Shown: in pieces, positions 8,275 through 18,133 of the stretch
How positions within the stretch are numbered: the stretch's first letter is position 1
Layout of the letters: every line of letters begins with the position of its first letter
From: Achromobacter agilis
GTDB taxonomy: Bacteria > Pseudomonadota > Gammaproteobacteria > Burkholderiales > Burkholderiaceae_B
Assembly: GCF_900496965.1 (NCBI RefSeq)
Contig: NZ_UFQB01000001.1
Coordinates: forward strand, 124,001 to 188,000
Direction of reading: 5' to 3'
DNA length: 64,000 nt
The notes under the pieces: generated by a model
Database searches by the model: none
Told to the model about the DNA's origin: nothing
Seen by the model: only the letters and a program-made list of their open reading frames with translations
Made by a program: the position numbers and the translations under genes

Positions 8275-9516
8275 TCAAGCCGCCAGCGAGATCGACACGG
8301 GTTCGTTGGCCTCGCAGGCATCGAGCGCGCGGCCCAGCCGCTGCATGCCCTGGGCGATCTGGCCTTCGTTCATGGTGGCGAACGACATGCGCATGGCGTG
8401 CAGGTCGGCCTGCGCCGGATCCGCGTAGAACGCCTTGCCCGGCACGTAGACCACTTCATGCTCGATGGCATAGGGCAGCAGGCGAGTTGCGTCGACCTCG
8501 CCCGTCAGGCGCGCCCAGAAGAACATGCCGCCCTCGGGCTTGCTGAACGTGACCCGGCCCGCGAGTTCGCGGGCAAGCGACTCGGCCATTGCATCGCAGC
8601 GCAAGCCGTAGGCGGCGCGGATGCGCGGCACGTGCTCGGCATAGCGGCCGTTGGCCAGGTATTGGGCCACGACTTCCTGGATCCAGGCGGACGAGGCCAT
8701 GTCGTCGGCCGCCTTGGCGCCGACGCAGCGGCGGCGGACCTCGGCCGGCGCGACCAGCCAGCCGATGCGCAGCGCCGGGGCCATGGTCTTGGACATGCTG
8801 GCCAGGTACACCGCCCAGTGACGGGCCTCGCCTTCGGCCAGGGCGGCGATGGGCGGCACCGCCTCGCCGGCGAAACGCAGTTCGCTATAAGGGTCGTCTT
8901 CGACGATCAGGAAGCGGTGCTTGACCGCGAGATCCAGCAGCCGCAGGCGACGCTGGCGCGTGAGCGTGGCGCCGCAGGGGTTGGAGAACGACGCCACGAC
9001 GCATACGATCTTCGGCTTGACCCGGGCGGCCAGCGCATCCAGCGCATCCACGTCGATGCCGTCGGGCCCGGACTGCACCGTGTGCACCGTTGCGCCGGTG
9101 TAGCGCAGGGCCTGCACGGAGTTGGGAAACGCGGGCGACTCGATGATGGCGTGGTCGCCGGGTTGCAGCATGACGCGGCTCAGGAGCGCCAGCGCCTGCT
9201 GGGAACCGCCGGTAACGGCCAGTTCGGTATCGGCGTCGCAGGCAAGGCCGCGCTCGGCGGACAGGCGCGCCAGCTCATGGCGCAGGCTGGCCTGCCCGTC
9301 GATGTTGGAATACTGCAGGCACGCCCCCAGCCGCGCCATGACCTGCGTCGACGCGATCGTCAGGCCTTCGACGTCGAACAGTTCCTGGGCGGGGTAGCCG
9401 CCCGCCAGCGAAATGGTGCCCGGCCGCATGGCATACGGCATCAGTGATCGGATGGGAGAGGCGGGGGGACTCGCGAAGGGCGTGGCAAAAGCGTATTCGG
9501 GCGCTGCGCTGGACAT
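8275..9516 (-). CDS. PLP-dependent aminotransferase (fold I, MocR-type C-domain family)
   Basis: A 413-residue class I/II aminotransferase of the 2-aminoadipate/valine-pyruvate transaminase type, without a DNA-binding domain. Landmarks are SLAGGYPAQELF near the N terminus, VTGGSQQAL, SFSNPCGATL, VEDDPYSELRF and the PLP lysine in SMSKTMAPALRIGW near residue 240. The actual amino donor cannot be told from sequence. The start is ATG 9516 (MSSAAPEYAFATPF). Codons upstream in the same frame show no family resemblance. It is divergent from yggS, with about 210 bases between them for promoters. Confidence 0.85.
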   Translation of the reverse strand: MSSAAPEYAFATPFASPPASPIRSLMPYAMRPGTISLAGGYPAQELFDVEGLTIASTQVMARLGACLQYSNIDGQASLRHELARLSAERGLACDADTELAVTGGSQQALALLSRVMLQPGDHAIIESPAFPNSVQALRYTGATVHTVQSGPDGIDVDALDALAARVKPKIVCVVASFSNPCGATLTRQRRLRLLDLAVKHRFLIVEDDPYSELRFAGEAVPPIAALAEGEARHWAVYLASMSKTMAPALRIGWLVAPAEVRRRCVGAKAADDMASSAWIQEVVAQYLANGRYAEHVPRIRAAYGLRCDAMAESLARELAGRVTFSKPEGGMFFWARLTGEVDATRLLPYAIEHEVVYVPGKAFYADPAQADLHAMRMSFATMNEGQIAQGMQRLGRALDACEANEPVSISLAA

Positions 9517-9726
9517 GGCGGGGGGACTGGGAAAGAAAGGACCGACGGAGAACCGTGTCGCCCGCAGGGGCGGCGCCGGACGGCTTAGAACATTGAAATA
9601 TAAACAAATCGCTTCAAATTCTAAGCCTGCCGCCGACACAGGGTCAACGGCGCAACCGGGCAGTGTGGCGAAACGATCCTGCACAGTCCTACACTATGGG
9701 ACATCCTGTTCCTGCAAGAGAGCTGC

Positions 9727-10446
9727 ATGACCGCCGTAGACACCATGGCCGGGCGCCTTGCCCAGATCCAGCAACGCATCGCGGACGCCTGCGCGCGCGC
9801 CGGCCGCCCTCCGGAAAGCGTGACACTGCTGCCCGTCAGCAAGACCTTCGGCATCGACGCCATCCGCGAAGCCATGGCGCTGGGACTGACCCGCTTCGGC
9901 GAGAACAAGACGCAGGAAATCCGCCAGAAGGCCGCTGCCCTGGCCGGCCAGGGCCTGCAATGGGTGCTGATCGGCCACCTACAGACCAACAAGGCCCGCG
10001 ACGCCGCCCGCGACGCCGCCGAGGTGCAGTCGCTGGACCGGGTGGAACTGGCCGAGGCTCTGCACCGCCGCCTGGTCAATGAGGGCCGCAGCCTGGACGT
10101 GCTGGTGCAGGTGAAGACCTCGTCCGAACCCAGCAAGTACGGCATGGCTCCCGAAGAGGTGCCCGCCTTCCTGCGGCGCATCGCGGCCGACTTCCCGGCC
10201 TTGCGCGTGCAGGGGCTGATGACGCTGGCCGTGAACTCGCCGGACCCGGACGAAGTGCGGGCCTGCTTCCGCGCCCTGCGCGAGCTGCGCGACCGGCTGC
10301 GCCAGGAAAACATCCCCGGGGTATCGCTGGAGCGCCTGTCGATGGGCATGAGCGGGGATTTCGAGCTGGCAATCGAGGAAGGCTCGACGGAGGTGCGCAT
10401 CGGTACGGCCGTCTTCGGCGCGCGCACCTATCCCGATCCGCAGTGA
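9727..10446 (+). CDS. yggS: YggS-family pyridoxal phosphate homeostasis protein
   Basis: A 239-residue PLP-binding protein of the YggS/PROSC family, a single TIM-barrel that buffers free PLP in the cytosol. The PLP lysine is Lys39 in LLPVSKTFG. The family segments FGENKTQE, WVLIGHLQTNKAR, VQVKTSSEPSKYG and LSMGMSGDFELAIEEGSTEVRIGTA are all present. It is followed by a strong intrinsic terminator, so it is transcribed alone or as a last gene. Confidence 0.94.
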   Translation: MTAVDTMAGRLAQIQQRIADACARAGRPPESVTLLPVSKTFGIDAIREAMALGLTRFGENKTQEIRQKAAALAGQGLQWVLIGHLQTNKARDAARDAAEVQSLDRVELAEALHRRLVNEGRSLDVLVQVKTSSEPSKYGMAPEEVPAFLRRIAADFPALRVQGLMTLAVNSPDPDEVRACFRALRELRDRLRQENIPGVSLERLSMGMSGDFELAIEEGSTEVRIGTAVFGARTYPDPQ

Positions 10447-10467
10447 TCCACCACGCGGACGGATAGG

Positions 10468-10494
10468 AAAAGGGCCCGCTTTTCGGGCCCTTTT
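10468..10494 (+). terminator. Intrinsic terminator after yggS
   Basis: GGGCCCG and CGGGCCC arms enclose a CTTTT loop, with an A-run before and TTTT after. It ends yggS transcription before the Bug receptor gene and could work in both directions. Confidence 0.85.
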
Positions 10495-10602
10495 GCGTAG
10501 GCGCAAGGCATAATGGCGGCGCAAGAAAAAAGCGACGCGGGCTTGACAATGGTCAAGGACGCAATCGTCGCGCTTTCGATATCCCGCACGAGGAGACACC
10601 CC

Positions 10603-11571
10603 ATGCACAAGCACATGAAGCGCCTGTTGGCGTTCGCCGCCCTGTCCCTGGCCGCCGGCGCGGCCGCCGCCCAGACCTGGCCCACCCAGCCTGTCCGCTG
10701 GATCGTGCCCTACCCGGCCGGCGGCGGCACCGACGTGGTGGCGCGCACCGTGGCAAGCAGCCTGGAAAAAACGCTGGGCCAGACCATCGTGGTCGAAAAC
10801 CGCCCCGGCGCCGGCACCATCATCGGCGCGACCGCGATTGCGCAGGCCGAGCCCTCGGGCTACGTCGTCGGCACCGCCGACTCCGGCACCCTGGCGTTCA
10901 ACTCGTCGCTCTACGCCAAGCTGTCCTACGATCCGGCCAAGTTCACCTATATCGGCGGCATCGCCAAATTCCCGCTGCTGTTGGCCGTGAACGTCAATTC
11001 GCCGTACAAGACCGTGGCCGAAGTGCTCGCGGCCGCCAAGAAAGAGCCGGGCAAGCTGACGGCCGCTTCGGCCGGCGCGGGCTCGCCCCACCATCTGGCG
11101 CTGGAGCTCTTCAAGCAACGCACGGGCGCCAATCTGCTGCACGTGCCCTACAAGGGCGCGGCGCCGGCCATCCAGGATCTGCTGGGCGGCCAGGTCGACC
11201 TGATGTTCATCGATCTCGCCTCGGGCCTGCCCAACGTAAAGGCCGGCAAGCTGCGCGTCCTGGGGGCCGCGACGCCCGAACGCCTGTCGGTGCTGCCGGA
11301 CACGCCCACGATGGCCGAGCAAGGCATCGCCAACTTCACCGCCTACGCCTGGCAGGGCCTGGTGGGCCCGGCCGGCTTGCCGGAGAACGTGGTCAAGAAG
11401 CTGTCGGCCGACCTGGACGCCACCCTCAAGAGCCCCGCCGTGTCGCAGAAGATCCTGGACATGGGCGTCATCCCCATGCCGATGTCGGCACAGGAGTTCA
11501 AGGGCTACGCCGAGCAGGAGCGCGCCGCCTGGGCGGACGTGATCAAGAAGGCTGGCATCAAACTGGAGTAA
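10603..11571 (+). CDS. Bug-family (TctC) tripartite tricarboxylate transporter receptor
   Basis: A 322-residue extracytoplasmic receptor of the Bug family, which is greatly expanded in Bordetella and relatives. The signal peptide MHKHMKRLLAFAALSLAAGAAAA is followed by the typical start of the mature domain, VRWIVPYPAGGGTDVVARTV. Later come VENRPGAGTIIGA and HVPYKGAAPAIQDLLGGQVDLMF, the ligand-contact segments of the family. An AGGAGA precedes ATG 10603. TctA/TctB membrane genes are not adjacent, as is usual for Bug receptors. The ligand is not predictable, though carboxylates are common. Confidence 0.9.
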   Translation: MHKHMKRLLAFAALSLAAGAAAAQTWPTQPVRWIVPYPAGGGTDVVARTVASSLEKTLGQTIVVENRPGAGTIIGATAIAQAEPSGYVVGTADSGTLAFNSSLYAKLSYDPAKFTYIGGIAKFPLLLAVNVNSPYKTVAEVLAAAKKEPGKLTAASAGAGSPHHLALELFKQRTGANLLHVPYKGAAPAIQDLLGGQVDLMFIDLASGLPNVKAGKLRVLGAATPERLSVLPDTPTMAEQGIANFTAYAWQGLVGPAGLPENVVKKLSADLDATLKSPAVSQKILDMGVIPMPMSAQEFKGYAEQERAAWADVIKKAGIKLE

Positions 11572-11629
11572 TCCGGAAGGGCTCCCCCGAGCGGGGGGCG
11601 TTTCGGCCTCGGGGAGCCCCCCCGGGGCG

Positions 11630-11665
11630 AAAAAAAACCGCGGCCATCGCTGGCCGCGGTTTTTT
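11630..11665. terminator. Bidirectional intrinsic terminator
   Basis: A long A-run, then CCGCGGCCA-TCGC-TGGCCGCGG, then a T-run. It lies between the Bug gene (plus) and the large FAD/Fe-S gene (minus) and can serve both. Just before it, 11582-11620 holds another GC-rich inverted repeat (GCTCCCCCGAG / CTCGGGGAGC). Confidence 0.88.
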
Positions 11666-11674
11666 CTTGGCCGT

Positions 11675-14600
11675 TCAGACCAGCACGCGCTCGATGCCGC
11701 CCGCATTGGCGCGGCGGACGTAGTCCTCCATCCAGCTTTCACCCAGGATGTGGCGCGCCATTTCGACCACGATGTAGTCCGCTTCCATGCCGGTATCGCC
11801 CTCGTAGCGCGACAGGCCTTGCAGGCACGACGGGCAGGAGGTCAGCACCTTCACGTCGCCCGTGAAGCCGTCGCTGCGCAGCGCGGCGTCGCCCTTGAGC
11901 AACTCTTCCTGCTTGCGAAAGCGCACCTGCGTGGAAATGTCCGGACGGCTGACGGCCAGCGTGCCCGACTCGCCGCAGCAGCGGTCGCTCTTGACGGCGT
12001 CGTTACCCACCAGGGCGCGGACGGTCTTCATGGGCTCCTGCAGCTTCATGGGCGTGTGGCAGGGGTCGTGGTACATGTAGCGCACGCCCTTCGCGCCCTC
12101 GAGTTTGATGCCCTTTTCGAGCAGGTACTCGTGGATGTCGATCAGGCGGCAACCCGGGAAGATCTTCTCGAACTCGTAGCCCGCGAGCTGGTCGTAGCAG
12201 GTGCCGCAACTGACCACCACCGTCTTGATATCCAGGTAGTTCAGCGTGTTGGCGACCCGGTGGAACAGCACCCGGTTGTCGGTGATAATCTGCTCGGCCT
12301 TGTCGGTCATGCCGTTGCCGCGCTGAGGATAGCCGCAGCACAGGTAGCCCGGCGGCAGCACGGTCTGAACGCCCGCGTGCCACAGCATGGCCTGCGTGGC
12401 CAGGCCCACTTGCGAGAACAGGCGCTCCGAACCGCAGCCGGGGAAGTAGAACACGGCCTCCGTATCGGCCGTGGTGGCCTTCGGATCGCGGATGATCGGC
12501 ACGTAGTTCGCGTCTTCGATATCCAGCAGCTTGCGCGCCGCCTGCTTGGGCAGCCCGCCCGGCATCTTCTTGTTCACGAAGTGCACGACCTGCTCGCGCA
12601 GCGGGGGCTTGCCCACCGTGGCCGGCGGCGCGGACGTCTGCTTCTTCACCAGGCCCGACAGCAGGTCATGCGCCGCGCGCTGCACCTTGTAGCCCACGCC
12701 CACCATCGCCTTGCGGGTGGCGTTGATCGTGGCCGGATCCTTGGCGTTCAGGAAGAACATGGCGCTGGCCGTGCCGGGATTGAATGACTTGCGGCCCATG
12801 CGGCGCAGCACGGCACGCATGTTCATGGACACGTCGCCGAAATCGATGTCGACGGGACAGGGGTTGTAGCACTTGTGGCAGACCGTGCAGTGGTCGGCCA
12901 CGTCCTCGAATTCTTCCCAGTGCTTCAGGCTGACGCCGCGGCGGGTCTGCTCTTCGTACAGGAAGGCCTCCACCAGCAGCGAGGTGGCCAGGATTTTGTT
13001 GCGCGGCGAATACAGCAGGTTCGCGCGTGGCACGTGGGTAGCGCACACGGGCTTGCACTTGCCGCAGCGCAGGCAGTCCTTGATGGATTCCGAGATGGCG
13101 CCGATGTCGCTTTGCTGCATGATCAGCGACTCGTGGCCCATCAGGTTGAAGCTGGGCGTCCAGGCGTGGCGCAGGTCGGCGCCCGGCATGAGCTTGCCGG
13201 CGTTGAAATGGCCCTTGGGATCCACGCGACGCTTGTAGTCCTGGAACGGCGCCAGTTCGGCTTCGGTCAGGAATTCGTATTTGGTCAGGCCGATGCCGTG
13301 TTCGCCGGAGATCACGCCATCCAGGTCGCGGGCGATCTGCATGATGCGCTCGACGGCCTGATGGGCCTCCTGCAGCATCTCGTAGTCGTCCGAGTTGACC
13401 GGGATATTGGTGTGCACGTTGCCGTCGCCGGCATGCATGTGCAGCGCGACGAACACGCGGCTCTTCAGCACGCGGCCATGGATGGCCACCAGTTCGTCGA
13501 CGATCTTCTTGTAGGCTGCCCCCGAGAACGCGCGCTGCAGGCCGGCCAGCACTTCGGTTTTCCAGGACACGCGGATCGTGCGGTCCTGTACCACGTCGAA
13601 GATGCGGGCATCGGGCTGTGCCGCCAGGCGGTCCGACAGGGCGGCCTGCAGGTCGCCCAGGCCCAGGCCGTGCAGCTCGGGCAAGGCCTGCAGCAGCGGC
13701 ATGTCCAGATTGTCCAGCAGCCACTGCCAGCGCTTCCGGGCGCCGGCCAGCAGTTCCAGCGCCTGGCGCGTGCGCTCGGCCAATACTTCGGCGCGGGTAG
13801 TCTCGATGTCCGTGTCGTCGATCTTGCCGACCGGCAGCGGCGTGCACAGGTAGGCGTCCAGCGCCCCCAGCAGCTTGAGCTTGTTGCGGGTCGAGAGCTC
13901 GATGTTGATGCGTTCGATGTGATCCGTGTATTCGCCCATGCGGGGCAGCGGGATCACCACGTCTTCGTTGATCTTGAAGGCGTTGGTATGGCGGGCGATG
14001 GCGGCGGTGCGCGAACGGTCCAGCCAGAACTTCTTGCGCGCCTCGGGGCTGACGGCCACGAAGCCTTCGCCATGGCGGGTGTTGGCCAGCCGCACGACCT
14101 CGCTGGCCGCCGTGGCGACCGCGTCTTCGTCGTCGCCGACGATGTCGCCGATCAGGACCATCTTGGGCAGCACGCCGCGTTTGCTCTTGGTGGCGTAGCC
14201 CACCGCGCGCAGATAGCGTTCGTCCAGGTGCTCCAGGCCCGCCAGGATGGCACCGCGCTCGCGGCCCTCGCCGTCCAGGTAGCCCTTGACCTCGACGATC
14301 GACGGGATGGCGTCGCGCGCCTGGCCGAAGAACTCCATGCACACCGTGCGCGTGTGGCGCGGCATGCGGTGCAGCACCCAGCGCGCCGACGTGATCAGGC
14401 CGTCGCAACCTTCCTTCTGGATGCCGGGCAGGCCCGCCAGGAACTTGTCCGTGACGTCCTTGCCCAGCCCTTCCTTGCGGAACACGCGGCCCTGGATCTC
14501 CAGCGTCTCGGTCTTGAGCAGGCGTTCGCCCGGCTTGCCGCGGCCATCGAACCATTTGAGCTCGAAACGGGCCACCTCCACGTCATGGATCTTGCCCATG

Positions 14601-15634
14601 TTGTGGTCCAGGCGGCTGACTTCCAGCCAGTTGCCGTTCGGGTCGACCATGCGCCACCAGGCCAGATTGTCCAGCGCGGTGCCCCACAGCACGGCCTTCT
14701 TGCCGCCCGCGTTCATGGCGATGTTGCCGCCCACGCACGAGGCTTCGGCCGAGGTCGGATCGACCGCAAACACAAAGCCCGCCGCTTCGGCCGCTTCGGA
14801 GACCCGCTTGGTCACTACGCCGGCGCCGGCATGGATGACCGCCACGGGTTCGCTCAGGCCGGGCAGGATACAGGACTCGACCTTGCCCAGCTTGTCGAAT
14901 TTCTCGGTGTTGATGACCGCCGACTTCCAGGTCAGCGGGATGGCGCCGCCGGTATAGCCGGTGCCGCCCCCACGCGGAATGATGGTCAGGCCCAGTTCGA
15001 TACAGGCCGTGACCAGTGCGGCGATTTCGTCTTCCGTATCGGGCGTGAGCACCACGAAGGGATACTCCACCCGCCAGTCGGTCGCGTCGGTCACGTGCGA
15101 TACGCGCGACAGGCCGTCGAACTTGATGTTGTCGCGTGCCGTGATGCGGCCCAGGGCCTTCTGCGCCTGCTTGCGCATCATGGCCGTCTGGTCGAATTCG
15201 CCTTCGAAGGCGGCAATGGCCGAACGCGCCCGCGCCAGCAGGCCGACGACCTTTTCATCGCGGTGCGGATCGTGGCCGGCCTCGGCCGGCACGTCGGGTT
15301 CGCGGCGGCGGTCGATCTCGGCCAGGCGATGGTGCAGGGCTTCGATGAGCTGCTTGCGGCGCTTGGGGTTGTCGAGCAGGTCGTCCTGCAGGTAGGGGTT
15401 GCGGCGCACCACCCAGATGTCGCCCAGCACCTCGTACAGCATGCGGGCCGAACGCCCCGTCCGGCGCTCGCCGCGCAGATCGGTCAACAGGCTCCAGGCA
15501 TCGTCGCCCAGCAACCGGCCGACGATCTCGCGATCGGAGAACGAGGTGTAGTTGTAGGGGATTTCGCGCAGGCGCGCGGGAGCTGCGGGCGGCATCGCCC
15601 CGTTCAAGATGTGGCTAGCGAGTGGGGCGTTCAT
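11675..15634 (-). CDS. Giant FAD-linked oxidase / Fe-S / CCG-domain fusion oxidoreductase (DUF3683)
   Basis: A 1319-residue fusion. Residues 1-185 match the DUF3683-type N-terminal region. Residues 190-800 are a GlcD/D-lactate-dehydrogenase-like FAD domain, with FAD loop [11 protein letters not shown] at 220-230 and [15 protein letters not shown] in the C-terminal half. Two 4Fe-4S clusters follow: [11 protein letters not shown] near 853 and [11 protein letters not shown] near 915. Two CCG domains come last: FYFPGCG...CCGYPQRG near 1050-1100, and DPCHTP...CCGESG near 1190-1220. This fuses GlcD-like and GlcF-like functions, so it probably oxidises a 2-hydroxy acid and passes electrons to quinone at the membrane. 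The substrate is unknown. Confidence 0.88.
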   Translation of the reverse strand: MNAPLASHILNGAMPPAAPARLREIPYNYTSFSDREIVGRLLGDDAWSLLTDLRGERRTGRSARMLYEVLGDIWVVRRNPYLQDDLLDNPKRRKQLIEALHHRLAEIDRRREPDVPAEAGHDPHRDEKVVGLLARARSAIAAFEGEFDQTAMMRKQAQKALGRITARDNIKFDGLSRVSHVTDATDWRVEYPFVVLTPDTEDEIAALVTACIELGLTIIPRGGGTGYTGGAIPLTWKSAVINTEKFDKLGKVESCILPGLSEPVAVIHAGAGVVTKRVSEAAEAAGFVFAVDPTSAEASCVGGNIAMNAGGKKAVLWGTALDNLAWWRMVDPNGNWLEVSRLDHNMGKIHDVEVARFELKWFDGRGKPGERLLKTETLEIQGRVFRKEGLGKDVTDKFLAGLPGIQKEGCDGLITSARWVLHRMPRHTRTVCMEFFGQARDAIPSIVEVKGYLDGEGRERGAILAGLEHLDERYLRAVGYATKSKRGVLPKMVLIGDIVGDDEDAVATAASEVVRLANTRHGEGFVAVSPEARKKFWLDRSRTAAIARHTNAFKINEDVVIPLPRMGEYTDHIERINIELSTRNKLKLLGALDAYLCTPLPVGKIDDTDIETTRAEVLAERTRQALELLAGARKRWQWLLDNLDMPLLQALPELHGLGLGDLQAALSDRLAAQPDARIFDVVQDRTIRVSWKTEVLAGLQRAFSGAAYKKIVDELVAIHGRVLKSRVFVALHMHAGDGNVHTNIPVNSDDYEMLQEAHQAVERIMQIARDLDGVISGEHGIGLTKYEFLTEAELAPFQDYKRRVDPKGHFNAGKLMPGADLRHAWTPSFNLMGHESLIMQQSDIGAISESIKDCLRCGKCKPVCATHVPRANLLYSPRNKILATSLLVEAFLYEEQTRRGVSLKHWEEFEDVADHCTVCHKCYNPCPVDIDFGDVSMNMRAVLRRMGRKSFNPGTASAMFFLNAKDPATINATRKAMVGVGYKVQRAAHDLLSGLVKKQTSAPPATVGKPPLREQVVHFVNKKMPGGLPKQAARKLLDIEDANYVPIIRDPKATTADTEAVFYFPGCGSERLFSQVGLATQAMLWHAGVQTVLPPGYLCCGYPQRGNGMTDKAEQIITDNRVLFHRVANTLNYLDIKTVVVSCGTCYDQLAGYEFEKIFPGCRLIDIHEYLLEKGIKLEGAKGVRYMYHDPCHTPMKLQEPMKTVRALVGNDAVKSDRCCGESGTLAVSRPDISTQVRFRKQEELLKGDAALRSDGFTGDVKVLTSCPSCLQGLSRYEGDTGMEADYIVVEMARHILGESWMEDYVRRANAGGIERVLV

Positions 15635-15765
15635 GGCTGCAAGGGGGGCCCGTAAAAAAACATTTTATGCCATTGCTCGAGTCTGCCCCCGAATACCCCC
15701 AGAGACGCGCCCGAAACCGCGGGGAAACCGGATCAATCCGTCCCCAAATAAAATCCTGATTGGCG

Positions 15766-16302
15766 CTAGATTTGCCCCGGGAAGAACCACAGGAGGCTGG
15801 CCGTCATGGCCAGGTAGCGCAGGAATTTGCCGATGGCCATGTAGAAGACACAAGGCCAGAAGGACAGCCGCAACCATCCCGCCACCGCACACAGCGGATC
15901 GCCCACGGCGGGCAGCCACGACAGCAGCAGGGCCGGCGGCCCCATGCGGTGGATCCAGTCATGGGCACGCTCGTTCCAGCGGCCGCGCATGCGTCCGCCC
16001 TCGGTCGCGCTGGGGTGCGGGTGGGGGTGTTTTTCCTTCCAGCGCTGCACGGCGCGTTCGGCGCCCAGGCCCATGGCGTAGCTGATGGCGCCGCCCGCCG
16101 TATTGCCCAGGGTCGCCACCAGGATGGCCGGCCAGAACATGTCCGGCGCCAGCTTGACGTAGCCGAACACGGCCGGCTCGGAACCCATCGGCAGCAAGGT
16201 CGCGGACACGAGCGAGACCGTGAAAATCGCGGACAGGCCGACCGAGGGCAGCGCCAGCACCCCAAGCATCCAGTGAACGGCGGATAACAGACTTTCTTCC
16301 AT
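15766..16302 (-). CDS. YqaA/DedA-like membrane protein
   Basis: A 178-residue inner-membrane protein of the YqaA branch of the SNARE-associated/DedA family. It has four or five hydrophobic segments and the conserved pieces LPMGSEPAVFGYV, ATLGNTAGGAISYAMG and LLSWLPAVGDPLCAVAGWLR. DedA relatives move lipids across membranes or support membrane potential, but the role of YqaA is not established. I chose ATG 16302 (MEESLLSAVHWMLG). The extra upstream codons in frame are polar and overlap the ilvA promoter region. It is divergent from ilvA. Confidence 0.82.
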   Translation of the reverse strand: MEESLLSAVHWMLGVLALPSVGLSAIFTVSLVSATLLPMGSEPAVFGYVKLAPDMFWPAILVATLGNTAGGAISYAMGLGAERAVQRWKEKHPHPHPSATEGGRMRGRWNERAHDWIHRMGPPALLLSWLPAVGDPLCAVAGWLRLSFWPCVFYMAIGKFLRYLAMTASLLWFFPGQI

Positions 16303-16459
16303 AGTGGGCCGAGTGTAGCCGCGCGCGGGCCGCTCTCCCGCGTCCGGCGGCTCCGCTCCCGTCCAGTCAGCGGAAAAGCCAGCAAAAACCTGACGGGCAG
16401 CGCGGATTTCCCTGCAATAATCTCCCCCACTTTCCCACTTTCCGCGCCACGTGCAGTCC

Positions 16460-17968
16460 ATGTCCACCGATTATCTGAAACGCATCCTGACTTCCAAGGT
16501 TTATGACGTCGCGGTCGAATCGCCGCTGGAAACGGCGCCGCTGCTGTCCCAGCGGATATCGAACACGATCCTGCTCAAGCGCGAAGATACCCAGGCCGTA
16601 TTCAGCTTCAAGCTGCGCGGCGCGTACAACAAGATGGCCAACCTGAGCCCGGCGGCGCGCAACCGCGGGGTGATTGCCGCGTCGGCCGGCAACCACGCCC
16701 AGGGCGTGGCGCTGGCGGCCAGCCGGCTGGGCTGCCGCGCCGTCATCGTCATGCCCACCACCAGCCCGCAGGTAAAGATCGACGCGGTCCGCCGCCTCGG
16801 CGGCGAGGTGGTGTTGGCCGGCGAGAGCTTCTCCGACGCCTACGCGCACGCGCAGATCCTGGAAAAGAAGGAAAAACTGACCTTCGTCCATCCCTTCGAC
16901 GATCCCGATGTCATTGCGGGCCAGGGCACGGTGGGCATGGAAATCCTGCGCCAGCATCCGGGGCCGATCGATGCCATTTTCGTCGCCATCGGCGGCGGCG
17001 GCCTGATCGCGGGCGTGGCCGCCTACATCAAGCAGCTGCGTCCGGAGATCAAGATCATCGGCGTGCAGACGGAAGACTCCGACGCCATGCTGCGCAGCGT
17101 GCGCGCCGGCCGCCGCGTGCAGCTGAACGATGTCGGCCTGTTCTCGGACGGCACGGCGGTCAAGATGGTCGGCGCGGAAACCTTCAAGCTCACGCGCCAG
17201 TACGTCGACGATTTCGTGGTGGTCAACACCGATGCGATCTGCGCGGCCATCAAGGACGTGTTCCAGGACACGCGCAGCGTGCTGGAGCCCGCGGGCGCAA
17301 TGGCGGTCGCCGGCGCCAAGCAGTACGCGGCCGAGCACAACCTGAAGGGCAAGACGCTGGTCGCCATCGCCTGCGGCGCCAACATGAATTTCGACCGCCT
17401 GCGCTTCGTGTCCGAGCGCGCGGAAGTCGGCGAGATGCGCGAAGCCATCTTCGCCGTCACCATGCCTGAGCAGCGCGGCAGCTTCCGCCGCTTCTGCGAG
17501 CTCGTGGGCGAGCGCAGCGTCACCGAGTTCAACTACCGCATTTCGGACGCAGACCGCGCGCATGTTTTTGTCGGCGTCCAGGTCTCGTCGGCCTCCGAGC
17601 CCGACAAGATCGCCGCGAACTTCCGCCGCCATGGCTTCGACACGCTGGATCTCACCCACGACGAAATGGCCAAGACCCACTTGCGCCACATGGTGGGCGG
17701 GCGCTCGGCGCTGGCGCGCAACGAATTGCTGTACCGGTTCGAATTTCCGGAGCGTCCGGGCGCGCTGATGCGTTTCCTGAACGCGATGAATCCGGACTGG
17801 AACATCAGCCTGTTCCATTACCGCAATCAGGGCGCGGACTACGGCCGCATCCTGATCGGCATCCAGGTGCCGCCCGCCGACAAGAAACAGTTCCGCAACT
17901 TCGTGGCGGAACTGGGCTATCCACACTGGAACGAGACCGACAACCCGGCCTACAAGCTCTTCCTGTAG
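16460..17968 (+). CDS. ilvA: Threonine ammonia-lyase, biosynthetic
   Basis: A 502-residue threonine deaminase that makes 2-oxobutanoate, the first step to isoleucine. The PLP lysine is Lys51 in FSFKLRGAYNKM. ASAGNHAQGVAL and the phosphate-binding AIGGGGLIAGVA loop are in place. Two C-terminal ACT-like domains (about 325-500) include RSVTEFNYRI and WNISLFHYRNQGADYGR, which bind isoleucine and valine for feedback control. I chose ATG 16460. A GTG nine bases upstream is possible. It ends at a terminator. Confidence 0.96.
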   Translation: MSTDYLKRILTSKVYDVAVESPLETAPLLSQRISNTILLKREDTQAVFSFKLRGAYNKMANLSPAARNRGVIAASAGNHAQGVALAASRLGCRAVIVMPTTSPQVKIDAVRRLGGEVVLAGESFSDAYAHAQILEKKEKLTFVHPFDDPDVIAGQGTVGMEILRQHPGPIDAIFVAIGGGGLIAGVAAYIKQLRPEIKIIGVQTEDSDAMLRSVRAGRRVQLNDVGLFSDGTAVKMVGAETFKLTRQYVDDFVVVNTDAICAAIKDVFQDTRSVLEPAGAMAVAGAKQYAAEHNLKGKTLVAIACGANMNFDRLRFVSERAEVGEMREAIFAVTMPEQRGSFRRFCELVGERSVTEFNYRISDADRAHVFVGVQVSSASEPDKIAANFRRHGFDTLDLTHDEMAKTHLRHMVGGRSALARNELLYRFEFPERPGALMRFLNAMNPDWNISLFHYRNQGADYGRILIGIQVPPADKKQFRNFVAELGYPHWNETDNPAYKLFL

Positions 17969-17997
17969 CGCCGCGGCCAGCCCCGACAAAATGCGAG

Positions 17998-18022
17998 AGG
18001 GCCTCCTTGCGGAGGCCCTTCC
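17998..18022 (+). terminator. Intrinsic terminator after ilvA
   Basis: Arms AGGGCCTCC and GGAGGCCCT close a TTGC loop, followed by a pyrimidine-rich TCCCTTCCCT tract. It ends ilvA. A further GC hairpin (GCGGCCC / GGGCCGC, about 18080-18101) precedes the porin stop on the other strand. Confidence 0.75.
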
Positions 18023-18133
18023 CTTCCCTGCGCTAGCGGCGTCCAGCGGCAACCTGGAGGGGGGTTCGCTGTCACTCGGCGGCCCACGGAGACGGGCCGC
18101 GCATTCAGCAAGGTTTGCCGGACGCCCTATCGC

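Noticed and set aside
12875-15655. A 926-codon open frame opposite the FAD/Fe-S gene
   Set aside because: It mirrors the codon pattern of the real gene in high-GC DNA, its product is His/Gln/Val-rich with no family motif, and the minus-strand protein has clear domains throughout.
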